Source: Bugula neritina (Eukaryota > Bryozoa > Gymnolaemata > Cheilostomatida > Bugulidae). From it: 64,000 bases of DNA. The translations under genes and the position numbers were made by a program. Below are positions 1-13,400 of the stretch, one piece after another. How positions within the stretch are numbered: the first letter of the stretch is position 1; every line of letters begins with the position of its first letter. The stretch is taken from the NCBI GenBank assembly GCA_964035545.1, contig OZ037771.1, positions 4,145,128 to 4,209,127 of the forward strand, read 5' to 3'. The notes beneath the pieces are model-generated. The model was not told where the DNA came from and searched no databases. It saw nothing but the letters and a program-made list of their open reading frames with translations.

Positions 1-45
1 CAGTCACCCCCAACTCGGAGCTGTTTATAGGACCATTGGTCAGGC
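1..45. mobile_element. Right terminus of the same MITE-like family
   Basis: CAGTCACCCCCAACTCGGAG followed by CTGTTTATAGGACCA matches the right end of the element at 9474-9586. The rest of the element lies to the left of the window. Confidence 0.5.
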
Positions 46-132
46 CGTATTTAATAGCCTAATTTCTTGTAACCACAGACTTGCAAGTAACTGTGAGCCG
101 TTGGTGTTTATTGGTTGGTATATCATCTGCAG

Positions 133-533
133 CTCATGTGGAAAAGAAATCTGAGGAAGAGGCTGGAGACGCACCAGCTGCCGAACCCGCTGCTGATGAG
201 ACACCAGCTGCTGCTGAAGAAACTGCTGAATCTACAGAAGTAGTGCCAACTGATGAGCCGGCAGCAGGAGATGCACCATCTGAAGAACCGGCCAATAAGA
301 CTGCAGCTTCCGAGGAACCGGCCAATGAGGCTGCACCATCTGAGGAACCGACCAATGAGGCTGCACCATCCGAAGAACCGACCAATGAGGCTGCACCATC
401 CGAAGAACCGACCAATGAGGCTGCACCATCCGAAGAACCAGCTAAGTCGACTGAGGAAACATCAGCACCAACCGACAGCACCCCAGCCAATGACAGCAGC
501 CCTGCACCAGCCACTGAACCTTCCGCCGAGTAA
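133..533 (+). CDS. 3' terminal exon of an unidentified acidic Ala/Glu/Pro-rich protein (partial)
   Basis: An open frame runs from a likely splice acceptor (the CAG ending at 132) to a TAA at 531-533. The first two exon bases complete a split codon, so the 5' part of the gene lies to the left of the window or in earlier exons. The visible ~133 residues begin H-V-E-K-K-S-E-E-E and are low complexity: Ala, Glu, Pro, Thr and Ser, strongly acidic, with no predicted membrane segment and no recognisable catalytic motif. The middle is a 10-residue repeat of the form S-E-E-P-T-N-E-A-A-P. I do not recognise the protein. A secreted or cytoskeletal low-complexity tail is possible but is only a guess. It is convergent with the KIFBP gene that follows. 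Candidate poly(A) signals AATAAA lie at 1053-1058, 1207-1212 and 1228-1233. Confidence 0.55.
282..440 (+). repeat. 30-bp in-frame coding minisatellite
   Basis: Just over five copies of a 30-bp unit encode the decapeptide E-E-P-(T/A)-N-E-A-A-P-S. The last three copies are almost identical at the DNA level, which indicates recent expansion. The unit is a multiple of three, so copy number can change without breaking the frame. Confidence 0.85.
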
Positions 534-1636
534 GGAATATACTTAACTTGATAAACTCTCTTATATTCACCATTTCTCTCACTGGCGTTCAACTGTGAAC
601 CCTGGTCTATACCATCTGACTTGGTGTGAGTTTGCCAGAGTGGCTATGACAGATCATTGTAACCAACTTCCACTCAATACATTATGGGATTATTTTTGTG
701 ACTTATCGTTTACACTTTATAGCTTTTGACTCTAATGTCTAATGACACAATTAGTGATGTGTTTTCCATCAGTTAACACTTGGAAGTTCTAAAGTATAAT
801 ATTCTGCATGTCCTTTAATGTAACACGTTAATGGTGAATATCACTTTCGTGTTAATTGGTGATTTGTACATGACTATCATCTTATTCTCAGTATTCACAA
901 GGTATCATTTGGCCGCTTGCATGAAATTCAATCAATGCCTGTTTTACGTAATATTATTTATTGCGAGCTTTAAATTTTGTACTGGTGTTGGATTTTAATT
1001 TTCATTTATATTCTTTACCATGAAGTCTATATAAAACTAAACAATAATTTATAATAAATAGTTACAGCTATTCCAATTTTGTACTTAATACCCTCTGAAA
1101 TATTTACTCTACTCATTCTATTGTCGTTTTGAACTACTACTATTCAAAATACCATTTTATAATACAGTTTGATGTTTCATTTTATGCTAAACATATTATT
1201 TCTGTAAATAAATAGTCTATCATTATAAATAAAAGTACAATACAGACGGATTTTTTGATTCCACATAGAAAAGAGTAATGAACATGATGAAATGATTCAT
1301 CAACTTTGATAACTCATTAAACTAACATGAACCAAGATATAAATTCCTAGAGATTTACAAAAAAAGTTGATAATACTAGCTGAAATGGGATTGGTTGGTA
1401 CATTGCTACATTCCCACAAAGGAGGAAATTCTGACAGTTATTAATAAAACTGCCCCAATAATTAAAATCAGATACTTCTCATAGCTTTGCTATTTTTTGT
1501 GGTTTAACAATCTTGTTTGGGCTGTCAACATTAGTCATCTGAAATATTGTACATGCAAGTTTAGCAAAAAACATTGCTATTAATAGCACAATTTAGTGGT
1601 GAACCCATTTAAACTTGTAGAGGCAAATGTGACAGA
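534..1636. other. Convergent 3' intergenic region / UTRs
   Basis: AT-rich sequence between two genes that point at each other. It should contain the 3' UTR of the left gene (AATAAA hexamers at 1053, 1207 and 1228) and the short 3' UTR of the KIFBP homologue on the other strand. I see no open reading frame, RNA gene or repeat worth naming. Confidence 0.6.
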
Positions 1637-4600
1637 TTATTCAAAACCAGATTGCATCTGTGCAATCATTTTATTGAGTTTAACTGGTAGCAGATTCACC
1701 ATTTCTCTACAAACAGGAAGTTCTGCTTCCATTAGCTGAGCATAGCCAGAGTTCTTGTCGCAAGAATCTACCACGAGTTTGTAGTATAGCAAGGTTTTCT
1801 GCACACATTCTATTTGCTGAGACATACCAGGCATTATCATTTTGTAGTAGAGCCTAGCAACACAAAACCATGCTACCAGCACCGGTCGTTCATCACCTAC
1901 AAAAAACATATTCCAAGTTTGAGTTGAAAAAATTCTGTACGTAAAAGTATTGTCAATAAGGTATGAAATGTCAATCTACAGTCTACACTCTACACAAATA
2001 AAGCCCAATTAGTTGATAGCATAGACAAGCACAATATCAAGCTAGTGTAACAATTGTAATTGGTGCAGCCACACATATGGTATCAGGCTAGATTTGACAT
2101 ACTGCATCTGGCCTGATCAGTGGCTTCAAAACATCCAGTGAAACCAGTTGAATAAGAAAATATTGCTAAAATATTTTTATTGAAGCATAGCTGCTAAAGG
2201 TACATATAAAATTTTATACTTCTTTGCTCTGCATTATAATATTTTGTTAGTAATTCATATTTAAATTAATAGTCAAGTTATTTTTGTTATTTGGCCATAT
2301 ATTGTGTTTGTGTTTTTCATATTTTTTTTTATATTACTAAAGTTTAAATTTCTTATTCCAATCTTCACAATGACATTGTGAAAAGAGTGCAATAGATATA
2401 ACAAACAGTTTAATAATAACTATACACAATCAGTGAATTCTAACATTGCTCACACTGCTAGCAATCTGTCACAGATTACTACAAGTATGTTACGGAGAAA
2501 ATAACTCCCACTTAAACACATGATCCAGTTTCACAACTTGAATAAAAAGCAGTTATCAAGTTAAAATAAATAATTAGGTGCTCAAGCCCGAAGCCAAAAA
2601 TAATGTAAGTTTATTTTCAGCATTGGTACAACCAGACAAAATGGGATAACAACGGCTGAATTTAGAAAGAAATTGTTACGAACCCGGAGGAAGTGGTTCA
2701 GGTAAAGCACCCTCTGGGGTTTTCAAAGAGCCTATGTATTCCAAATATTTATGTATGCTCTTTTGGCATAGACTGTTGAGTTTAGTAACAGCTTGCTGAG
2801 AAGGTCTTTGGTTGAGCTCATTCATTATTTCTGCTTTACAGTCCACCATTGCCGAGTAAACTTCAGCCGTCTCGTACACCAACTGCCTCCATACCTGATA
2901 GAAGAGACATTCAATATGAGATGCGACCATTCAATGTCAAGGTCAGATTAATGATGTAAACTTTTGTTAGATATACACACACACACCCCCATACTCACAC
3001 ACATGCACGCACACACACACATATATAAGTCCACTAACCAATAAGTAGAATTGGGGATTTAACTCCGCAGTGACTTCCTCCAACATGTCCGCTCTTCGTT
3101 TGTGCATTTTGCTTCGTCTTTCACTATTAGCTTCAAAGACGCTCAAGTTCTTGAAGGCTCTGCTATGATCTTGTATCAGTTCGACGTAGTCCGAACAGAA
3201 ACTATCAATGGTATACATTTCTTTGGCTTCCACAATCATCTCCTGTACCTACAACCCATTAGCAGTAAATAAAAACAGACCGCAGTGAGGGAACGACTCC
3301 CACACAATGAAAGTAGGTACAATGGATAACATACAATATGTTAAATATCAAAGAGGACCACTGAATATAAAATATAAGACTATTATGAAACATATATAAC
3401 ATTGAATATCATATAATACATGATATTACATACAAATACATTATACACAATAAATCATAGTGATAATATATCATTTACAACATTCATATTAAATAATTAC
3501 ATAAAAAAAAATTTTAGAGTCAAAAACATTATTTTATGATATAATAGAATAATTGAATTACATACAAATAAAGGAGTCAATGTACTTTTATGTAATAATA
3601 TCAATTAATAAGAAATAGCTGATTAAAATATACCTTCAGAAAGACCGAACGGGCTTGATCAAAATCCAACAAATATTTACTCGGCATCCATTGTTCATAC
3701 TTGGTGAGTTCAAGGTCAAAGAAGTCAGCATTCTTCTCGTCTTCCCCAGCGTCTGACAGCGGCAGAAAATTAAAGCGTTATTTATAAACACCGTCACCAT
3801 TTGGAGCAGTGACAGTATGTAGTAAATTCCTGCCAGCAACACTACTAAACTATATTATATTGGTTATAGCAGCCTAGCAATGGAGTTAGTAGATATATAC
3901 ATCTGTAAACTAAGTATGCGCTACACTTACTGGTTGTAGTACTGCCATCTTCACCATCCTCAGCTAGCAGTCTTATCCATGACACTTCCAGCAGTTCAAG
4001 TCCGTACTTAACCCAACATCTTTTGATGTCAATACTTTTACTATACAAACTCCCTTCTTCAAGATTCTTATCTACTGCACCCAGCTCCTCAAATATTTTC
4101 ATAGAGCTCGCTGTAAAACGATATTCTAATCTAAAGAAATGCAGGCATTGAAAAATATTCCTTGCATTTAGTATTACAACATTAATTGCTGGATCACATA
4201 AATTTATTAATAAACATATACCTAAATAATACTATATTGCATCACCCTTGCATAGCTGCACAATTTCTTAGCCTGAACTAAACTTATGCTGTTGTCATGG
4301 AAGACTGCTCCAACGCCTCATAGTGAAAAATTCCTAGCAAAACCTTTAACATCAAAACCTCTCCCTAATAAATGATGCAATCCACCATATAGCAGTGCAT
4401 TATATAAGAACACATACAAAGCAAGTTTGGCTACACTACACAACACAGTGCCAAATCAAAACAAAATTAACAGTTTCACAGCAATTCTCTTTAACTAGAA
4501 CATTGCTTTACCACCTTTCTTATTTTTCTAATGTTATTACATACCGAGACAGTGCCTGGCTAAACTAAAGTCCCTTTCTAACATATAATACTGGCTCAAG

Positions 4601-5911
4601 GTTGCAGCGTTTAATGCCCATTCAACTGGATCATATTTCTTCATTTGAAGTTGTCTTCTCAAAGTTAGCTGGCAATAGTGTGAAGCTTTAGCGCTATCAT
4701 CGGACTTTTGGTATACCTGCATTCATGAGAATAACTTAACCATGTAAACACATACATAACAAGTTAAAGTACAAGTATTAGCTTGTGAGAATATCATATA
4801 ACAACTGTGAAACATTGAAAATATAATTATTAAAGACTGGTTCAATAGAAGCAATTTCCCCAGTCATAATCAATATAGGGAGCTAGCAGGTATCGTTACT
4901 CAGGCTAAATATCACCTTTGCAAAAAGTAGCAAATGGTCATACAACTTAAAGTAAAGCAATTTGATAAAACCTGTACCTGTGCTAAGTAGAACAGTGTTT
5001 GAGTATGTTCAGATTCAAATAACATCCATTTGCTAGATTCATCGTTTTCATCTGAAGTCCCTTTTAAAATAAAGTGGTGAATGTGAATTTTAGGGGTAAA
5101 GCTTCACTTATCTATATAAGTAATATAATAAACCACTGTTCTTAGCTAAATCTTATGTTTGCATACCTTTAAAAGGTGCTAACAAGTCAGTAGGAAAGAA
5201 GGGTGCTTCAGAATGGTTTGCCTTGTAAATATCATACACCTTCTCCGCCTTGTGCAAAGCATCAGCAGCTTTTTCAGTAGAGCGTCGAGTAGCATGAAGT
5301 ATGCCCAACTGATTCAACAAAAACTTGTAAACATGCACAGCTAAAGGACTTGTAAAGTCATACTTTGATGTGAGAGACTTTAAAGCTTGACTTAGATGCT
5401 CTTCACCACTAGATGTTTCTTCACACTCAACATAGTTGAGTCCCAGTTTGCCTTCTATATACCTTAGAAATATTTCAAGCCGGTCAAAATTAGATACAAC
5501 GCAAGTTTTGTCACCAGACGATGAGCTTAAAATATGATCTGCTTGCGTGTTGTTATGACTCATATTCAGCGTAGAAATATCAAGCTCTAAGTTAATGTTT
5601 TCAGGAGATACGTCTGCAGTGTCATCACAACTTGTCTGTGGTGATGCCTCTTCAGAATGAGAGCTGACAGGAGCGTCTGAAACCTGAGACTCAATCAGTG
5701 TTTTTAATCTTTTTCTTAACTCTTCGAGACTTTCTCGAGCAGCATATTTGGACTTGAATGGTAGATCTTCTGGATCATTAAGACTATCTATATCATTTAG
5801 TTGAGTTATAGTGTCAAGAAAAGATTTCACATAACTCAAGTCCCACAGAGAGTCCTGGCTATTACTTTCAACTTCATCTTGTATAGTACGGGTACTAGAA
5901 GAGCTTTCCAT
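1637..5911 (-). CDS. KIFBP: KIF1-binding protein (KIFBP / KIAA1279) homologue, complete
   Basis: KIFBP is a cytoplasmic TPR-like helical protein that binds the motor domains of a subset of kinesins and blocks their microtubule attachment; it is needed for axon growth. Eight phase-consistent exons on the minus strand: 5911-5167, 5060-4978, 4716-4545, 4110-3931, 3752-3634, 3248-3039, 2894-2684 and 1896-1637 (stop), total 660 codons (human about 621). Family-typical segments are F-K-S-K-Y-A-A-R near the N-terminus, E-W-A-L-N-A-A-T-L-S-Q-Y-Y, M-H-K-R-R-A-D-M-L-E, L-N-P-Q-F-Y-L-L and the C-terminal V-A-R-L-Y-Y-K / V-V-D-S-C-D-K / V-N-L-L-P-V-K-L blocks. The ATG at 5911 (M-E-S-S-S-S-T) is preferred; the frame is open for 33 further codons upstream. 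A Ser/Asp/Glu-rich insertion at about residues 63-130 accounts for the extra length. It is divergent from MED4. Confidence 0.95.
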
Positions 5912-7130
5912 AACAATTTTTCCTCCTAAATCAATATCGTAACAAGTTTTTATATACAAAATCTCTAACTCTAACTCTACAAAACTGAATACTACTAATT
6001 TTGAACTCAATTATAAAAAACCTTTAGCTTTGAAGTTTATGCAATAGTCGAAGATTAACATCAAGATTTAGATTAATCATCGAATGAGCAGAAAATTTAA
6101 AACTAAAAGTAAAAACTAACATGAATAATATATTTATAAAACTAATGAACATTCAGTGATACTGATTCGAATAGTCATACTCCTAAATCATAGTAATAGG
6201 AATACTGATAGTTATTTATGGTAGTAAGTCAAAGTGTAAGACACTAACTCTAAGTTCATTATGAATATCATAATTAATAGTAATGCTAATAGTAATAGTA
6301 ATACAACTAGTAAAACTAGATATAATACAGTATAAATAATAGTAATATTATTACCTTTACTAATAGTAATACTAATAGTAATTAGTAAACCTAAAAGTAA
6401 AAGTAAAATTAAATCTTGATAGCAATAACTAATGTCTAATAGACATAGTAATACTATTAGTATTATTATAACTATTAGACTTAGTATTACTATTACTATT
6501 AGTATTAGTAAAACTAAATCAGTAAATGTAGTACACTGATGCTGATAGTAATACTAATACTAATACTAATAGTAATTTAAATATTTACAACCACATCCAC
6601 TGAATTAAAGCTCACAGTTAAAGTTTACAACCTTATGTATTTTTTATAACTAAAAGTAAAAGTCTATTACCATACCTGTAAGTTATACTTATACAGCAGT
6701 AGTAACACTAACAGTAACAACTTTGCATCAATTTGTTCTAAAACTTCATCACAGAATAAACATAATTTATATAGCTGTTTCTATGACAAACACAACAACG
6801 CGAAGATTTTCGACCTTGTTGTTTATTTCGAGCGTAAAGAATAGTTTTCATATTTTTGGAAAAGAGGCTAAGTTTTATTGTAGTCCGAAGAAAAGTTAAA
6901 TCAATTCGCAAAATATACAGATTTATTGCTAAGTATTTTCCCAACCTTCAGTGGACTAGCTTCGGACTTTTTAAACACACCTGTAGCTCAGTTATCATTG
7001 ATGTGTGCAACTGTAAACTTTTAGTTTTTTCTCTCACCAGTTTGAGTTTCACAACCCAGAACTTTAATTAAGAAATTACAAGCCTATCCGGATTTTTAAA
7101 CTCACTTTTATTAGCTTAGAATTAAGATAA
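5912..7130. promoter_or_regulatory. Divergent intergenic region between KIFBP (-) and MED4 (+)
   Basis: About 1.2 kb separates the two start codons, so the promoters of both genes should lie here. The part from about 6230 to 6600 is an imperfect microsatellite of TAGTAAT/ACTAATAG-type words and is unlikely to be coding. I see no convincing TATA box or other named promoter element. Short open frames around 6738-7071 do not resemble proteins. Confidence 0.45.
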
Positions 7131-10100
7131 ATGGCACAGGAAAGCACCAGAAAAGTGTTAATAACCTTGCTTGACGACATTGAACTACTCTCTAAGTAAG
7201 TGGAAGTCACACTCACTCTCTGTGAGTGTGAGTGTCACATTCAATCTCAGTCTGAGTCTCATTCAGTATGAGTGTCACCGTGACGGCCAGTAACTGGAAG
7301 TGTACTTGTAAATGTAAATCACTATTTCTAAAATGAAAATTTTAGTGATAGATCAGCAATGGCTAATCATTAAATGTAGTTTCAGTTTGTAAATGTTGAT
7401 TTCTAATTCTTAGACTTATATTTTAATTTAGTTTGACTTTGACTTTCACTTTGTCGTTACATTTACTTTAACTTAATCTTGTATTTATTGTTATTGACTT
7501 TGAGCTATTACTTATTAGATATTGCACACTTAGAGTTAGTGTTACTGTTATTACTATCAGTGTTAGTGTGATTGTCGCTCTCAGTGTCTGTCTTAGTTTT
7601 GGTCTCACTATCTCGATCTGTGACATCAGACTTTAGTTCTTACATATTTAAGTAACTAAGATACCGATAGTCATATTGATAGTTATACTCATGGCTTAAG
7701 GTTTACAGTTATTGAGTTAATAATTTATTTTGGCATATATCATATGATATAAACCTACATAATGTCTTGTGGTATTTATTATTACTATCTATACTTATAC
7801 TTATAGTTAATAAGTTACTACTATTAGTATATCTATAAATATTATCATTATATTTAACTATAAGTATTGTTATAGATCTTAGACCTAATTTTAAGTAAAA
7901 CTTATAATTTAGAATGATATAATATAATCATATAAATAACTAATATAAATGAATGTATAATTGATTATGCTATAAATTTCTGTAAATGCTTCAGAATGTA
8001 TAATCATAGTCTATTAAATTTTGTCGTAAATAAAAGTTGATTTTTAAATTTTGAATCTGGTCGAGAATACTTATGTACTTTTTATGAAATGTTTTATTTA
8101 TAAACTATAATCCATGTGGCTTTTAATATTGATTCCCATTTTTAAATTTTCATTTCAACAAACTCATTTCTATAATTTTTTTCCTAAAAATTAAAAATAT
8201 GTGGCTATTTCTCAACTACCCATATTATTTGTTCAATTTGAAAAATATGCGTTGCATACATAAGCTCTTATAAAATATAATTTCTAAAGCATACTTTATA
8301 CTGCTAATGATGTGGAAGTAGTGAAACATATACATCAGCCACAGGAATACTTGGGTGTAAGATTTGTGCTTTTTGAGAAAATTAGGTTGCTGACAGTTAC
8401 ATATATATATTTTACAAAACTGCATAAAGTTGGTATATTTTTGTTGTTAGCCCACTCTGTGGAAGACATAATTGTTATGACTTTTCTATTATTATAACTG
8501 CTGCAAATCTGTTGCAGGGAGCTGTTTGAGCTAGCCACTAGTGCTCAGGCTAATCGTCTGGCTACCAAGGGTGGCACTGGCAAGGTCTCGCAAGTTCTAG
8601 ATGCTCTTGTTGCTCAGAATGAGAAGTTCCACGGCATGCTCAAGACTGGTTAGTTTATAATGTAGGCTGTGAGATTTTCAGCTGTGTAGTACTGGTGGTG
8701 TGCTGTGAGCCTTCCAGCTGTGTGCTGTGTAATGCTGGTGGTGCTAAGTCTAACTACACTCTGAATAGAGATGGACCAGAAAATCTGTTTTTACTTTCAG
8801 CCGAGGAGCAGTCCGTGGTGCAGCTTCGAATCGACTCTCTAAACACGGAGCTGGACAAGAAAAATGGAGAAATACTGAGTTTGCAGAAAAGCCTGAAAGA
8901 TGCTGAAACAGTTTTGGTATGTTTTCTAAGATATACACTGCATGTAGTGTTGGTATGCTTTATAATATATGTGCTAAATAGCATGGGGGACTGAGATGCC
9001 AGTAGAAAATAATAGCTACATATTAATTACTCTCATTTATGGATAAGATGCATTTTTATGGTAAAATGAATTTACAAGTAAGTTTTACTATAAATACCGT
9101 TTCAGTTCATCTAAAACCCATGAGCTCATTCTAAATGTAGTCATCACCATATAAAAGTTCATCTAAGATAGCTTATTTTTTACCACAAATTGGTAACCAA
9201 CTTAGGATAATACGCCAACTCTTCTAGCTGGAATGATAACTCCTTATACAATATGCTAATTGACAGGCATCCTCTGTATTTGATGCTAAGAAAAAGTTGG
9301 CATCTATAAAAAAGGCGGAAGAAAAAGCAGTTACAGCTGAGGACTTGATCAGATTTGCACACAGGATAAGCTCTAGTGGGGCAGTGGCGGCTCCCCCGAC
9401 CTGGGCACCTGGTAGGCCTACTTTGCTCTCAGTCTAACATTCAACTAATTATTATTACATTAGTTATTACGAATTGTTCTATAAGCAGCTCTGAGTTGGA
9501 GGTGAATGAGGGCAGTAGTTAGAGGTTCTCGAGTTTGGAGTTGGGTCCACTCAGTCACCCCCAACTTAGAGCTGCCCATAGAACAACTCAGCTACCCAGT
9601 GTGTCTCTTCTGGTTTACATGCTCTAAGGATCTGTGTTCCAGGTGACCCTAGCCGTAGGCCCTACCCCACAGACACGGACATGAGACAGGGGCTCATGGC
9701 TAAGGACTTCGATAAGTTGAGAGAGACAATGCTAAATCAAACTAGCCATTCGCAAGCCTCTCAATCTACACCAGTGACCACTCCTCTAAGTGGTAAGTAT
9801 GCTCTAGTATTTATTCTTCTAATATAATACTAACTATAAATAATATACTAACTATAAATAATATACTAACTATAAGTATTATACTAACTATAAATAATAT
9901 ACTAACTATAAATAATATACTAACTATAAATAATATACTAACTATAAATAATATACTAACTATAAATAATATACTAACTATAAATAATATACTAACTATA
10001 AATATTATACCAACTATAAATATTATACTAGCTATAAATATTATACTAGCTATAAATATTATACTAGCTATAAATATTATACTAGCTATAAATATTAAAC

Positions 10101-10410
10101 TAACTATAAATATTATACTAACTATAAATATTATACGAAATATAAATATTATACCAACTATAAATATTAGTCAACTATAAATATTAGTCGACTAGAAAAA
10201 TATATTGTGTTGTATACGGTGAGACAACTCCTTATAGATTCTCAGAACACTGGACTCTACAGTTACAGTTTCCAGGCTCAGTCGGCCCTTGATACTCCGA
10301 ACTTCATGTCTGCCACTCGCAACCATCCAATGAACATCAAGCAGAGCAACGACGTGGAGATCATGTCTCAGTCGGACACTTCCTCGAGCTCTAGTAGCGA
10401 CGAGCAATGA
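7131..10410 (+). CDS. MED4: Mediator of RNA polymerase II transcription subunit 4 (MED4), complete
   Basis: MED4 is a nuclear coiled-coil subunit of the Mediator middle module, which links enhancer-bound activators to RNA polymerase II. Six exons with matching phases: 7131-7195, 8518-8648, 8801-8916, 9267-9411, 9643-9792 and 10238-10410 (stop TGA), giving 259 residues (human 270). Diagnostic features in order: N-terminal L-L-D-D-I-E-L-L-S-K-E-L-F-E; a heptad-rich coiled coil in exons 2-3; V-F-D-A-K-K-K-L-A-S-I-K-K-A; A-E-D-L-I-R-F-A-H-R-I-S; P-P-T-W-A-P-G-D-P-S-R-R-P-Y-P-T-D; and the C-terminal D-V-E-I-M-S followed by an acidic Ser tract, as in vertebrate MED4. The start ATG is the only one giving the family N-terminus. 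The last acceptor was placed at 10238 because closer AGs (for example 10275) break the frame. Confidence 0.95.
9474..9586. mobile_element. Short foldback MITE-like element in MED4 intron 4
   Basis: About 113 bp bounded by inverted repeats of roughly 32 bp: the left end reads TTGTTCTATAAGCAGCTCTG and the right end reads as its near-complement, finishing CATAGAACAA. A related but longer copy lies at 62870-63006 and a right-hand end only at about 1-45. There is no coding capacity. Confidence 0.7.
9825..10195. repeat. 18-bp minisatellite in MED4 intron 5
   Basis: About 20 tandem copies of an 18-bp AT-rich unit (ACTAACTATAAATAATAT and variants). It begins about 30 bp after the exon 5 donor and ends just before the exon 6 acceptor region, so it fills most of the intron. 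Confidence 0.9.
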
Positions 10411-13400
10411 CCTCTTCGCCACAGTTATCATGATCTGCTAGTTTGTGTGGTCTGCTGTTGACTTAGAGGTAATGACTGTCAACCTGTATCAGTCAAAGTA
10501 TATTCTACACTGCCTACAGTTTGGGGCGTACTGAGTCAGTCCCTGTAATCCTCACTATCAATGTAATGGTGCTCTGGCACTTCTGTAGCACTTTTTAAAA
10601 GTTAGTCAAATTATTTTTGACAAAATGTCTAAACTAAGGGTTTGTTATGAGAATTTCCGCACTGTTTTTGCACATCTGGTGAATTTCATTGAACTGCGGC
10701 TGCTCACCATTAGGATGTATGCAGGATTCTTCAAAATATTTCTTTTATATAAACTTGCAGCAGTATTTCTTGTACATACGCTCACTGCCCACCTCACACA
10801 CTGGACAATGCCACTGTAGCTGGGAGTTATCTACTCATTCTTATACAGTGGATTATTTTCATGTAACATTGTGTATATTTGTATATATTTATTTGTTTGA
10901 AAGTATTACAGTATTGTCTGCATACTTGTTAGTTTTATTAGTACAGTTTCCAGTTAACTATGTATGCTATATATATGTATATTGCATATACATATATAAT
11001 ACTGTGCATTATAACTGTATGTGATAAAACTTTGTCATATGTCATATATTCCAAACACTAGTTTTATATTTGCAGCAGTTATTGTAACTTGCAATGTTTT
11101 GTATCATACTGTTTAGTGTCCGCAGTAGCAGCAGTTTGATCAAAATATTGTTCTCCCTCTCAGTGGTTTATATAAACTGTATATATTTATTTGAAATCAT
11201 GTTTTCCACAAGCAAATTAAAGCGCTTCTGCTTGCAATACAACACAAGTATTTTTCAAAACTTGATTACAACCGAGTTTGGTATGAATTTGTGTTTCAAA
11301 ATACTATATGAATAAGATATGAACTCAGATGATGAGCTTTTATATTTTGTCATACTATGTTTTACTTTAATGGAAATATTATGTCTTTAAAAAAATATTT
11401 AGTTTTTTCCATAAACACGTTGGTTACTAAGACTACACATATTTGTGGCAATAGCATACAGTAAACTTGGCTGGCTGAATCGGGGTGCTCCCTACTGAAT
11501 ATTTACGATGAACACGGACTACAAATGTTTACTTCTTCGGGGATGCAACTAAAAGCTTTTTTAGAATTATCTTCTTTATAAAAAATATTCATGTTTACCC
11601 CGATATCATAACCGTAAAATTTATAAGTGGAAACGGACATGGCGAAAATTATGCATGGGTGAAGTAAAAAATTTCATAGCTGCGATGATGGAGTCTTTTG
11701 TTGGGAATTACTGGAGGAGCTGTATTTATATTGGACAAAATCTATTAAACTAAATCATAATTCATCGAAACTTCCCTTACCAATCATTCAATGTAATTGG
11801 CCAAAACATTGAATGTGGATTTGGGGAACCTGTATTGCATATCAATGAAATAGACTATTTTTATTGATCAGACATAAGTGGTCACCTGAGTAGAGATAGC
11901 TTTAGCTCTTGTTATTTTCTTCCGCTGTGTTTCAAGCAGTCCTTAAACTCCCGGCTTTCATACAATACACACTAATGTCATCTCTGCTAGTGTATTGGGC
12001 AGTAATTGTTTTATCAACCAAGTTATTTACCCCATTATTGACAGCAATAATTACCATACTTGTGTAGAGGAGCTGACAGTTTTTATTTGTGTTAATGATT
12101 TTATATAAGAAATTGTATAGCCTAATGTTGTGATGTGTTGGTAAAAGCTAAAAGCTGATAATGTAAAGGAAACTGTACTCATTATCAATTGTTTAATATT
12201 ATTGATTATTAGGTCGTCCATGTTGCATAGGTATACAATGTAGTACATAGTATTCAAATATATATATACTAGTCTAGTGTATATATTCAAGTGGGGATAG
12301 TCCAGGAGTTAGTGTTACATACTGTGAATTCTCTACTCTTCCAAGAAGCTAATTCTTGCCTATTTAATTTAATTTGATATTTTAGTTATTTTGATAGTTT
12401 CCATTCTCAGACGTCTGAATTATATACTGATATAAAATAGACTTAGAGGTAAGATTTATTTTTCTTCTCATTTAGAGTTAATCTGAGTAACAGTACTATT
12501 ATGATGTGTCATTGTTATGGATTCGCTTTAATAAAACCTTCAGGAAACTCGTAAGCAGAATTTATTTCCGATCGTTTTGTAGTAATTTATAATTTACCAA
12601 AGGCTACACACATGCAAAGCTTCTGTGACATTCTCCAATAGCTCTATAGTTGATTGAAGTACTTGTGCATATTTAATACAAGATTATGAAACATTATTTT
12701 AATTGAGTTGATATTACTAGCAAAGTGCTGTTAACATTTGTGGCAGTCTCTGTTTATTTGTAAGGTCATCGTTATATATATATATAGTCACAATATTTGT
12801 TAGATAAGCACTAAAAAAGTGGGTTGTTTTACAAATAAGAAGAAAGTTGCTGCTAGGTATATTGCCCATCTGTTGAGAAAGTGTGCATAACTTTGAATAA
12901 ACATCAGGAGGGAATGTGGACATCCGTAAATTTAGCCAGGTTTGTATTTTTCCTTTCTAATTATTAACTTTAAAAAGGTAGTTTGAGGACAAATATTGTA
13001 TAATAAATGTTTCTCAGGAAAAGTAACTTGAAGGCGGCTTTGACAATTGTAACTTGTAAGTAAGGCTTGATAACTCAGTTTTGCCTAATTATTTCAAGTT
13101 AGAGAACTAGTTATTTTTACCTTTTATACCAACTTTGGTGACAGAATTCTAAAGACCACAGGAGACTTGCACTTTGACATTCAAATACAAATCTTGTGTT
13201 ATAGTTTTCAGATGGCAACTAAGAGCATTTTCACTTGAAATTAGTAAAACTAATTGTATTGGTGATTAAATCTTATGAAATATTAGTTTTGGTAATATAC
13301 AGCTCTGGCTTTATTTCATAATGTCTATATGTGCATTCTGTTGCTTTATGATACTGGGCTGCAGGAAATCTGTGTGTAAAAAATTGTTTTCTGCCAGTAA

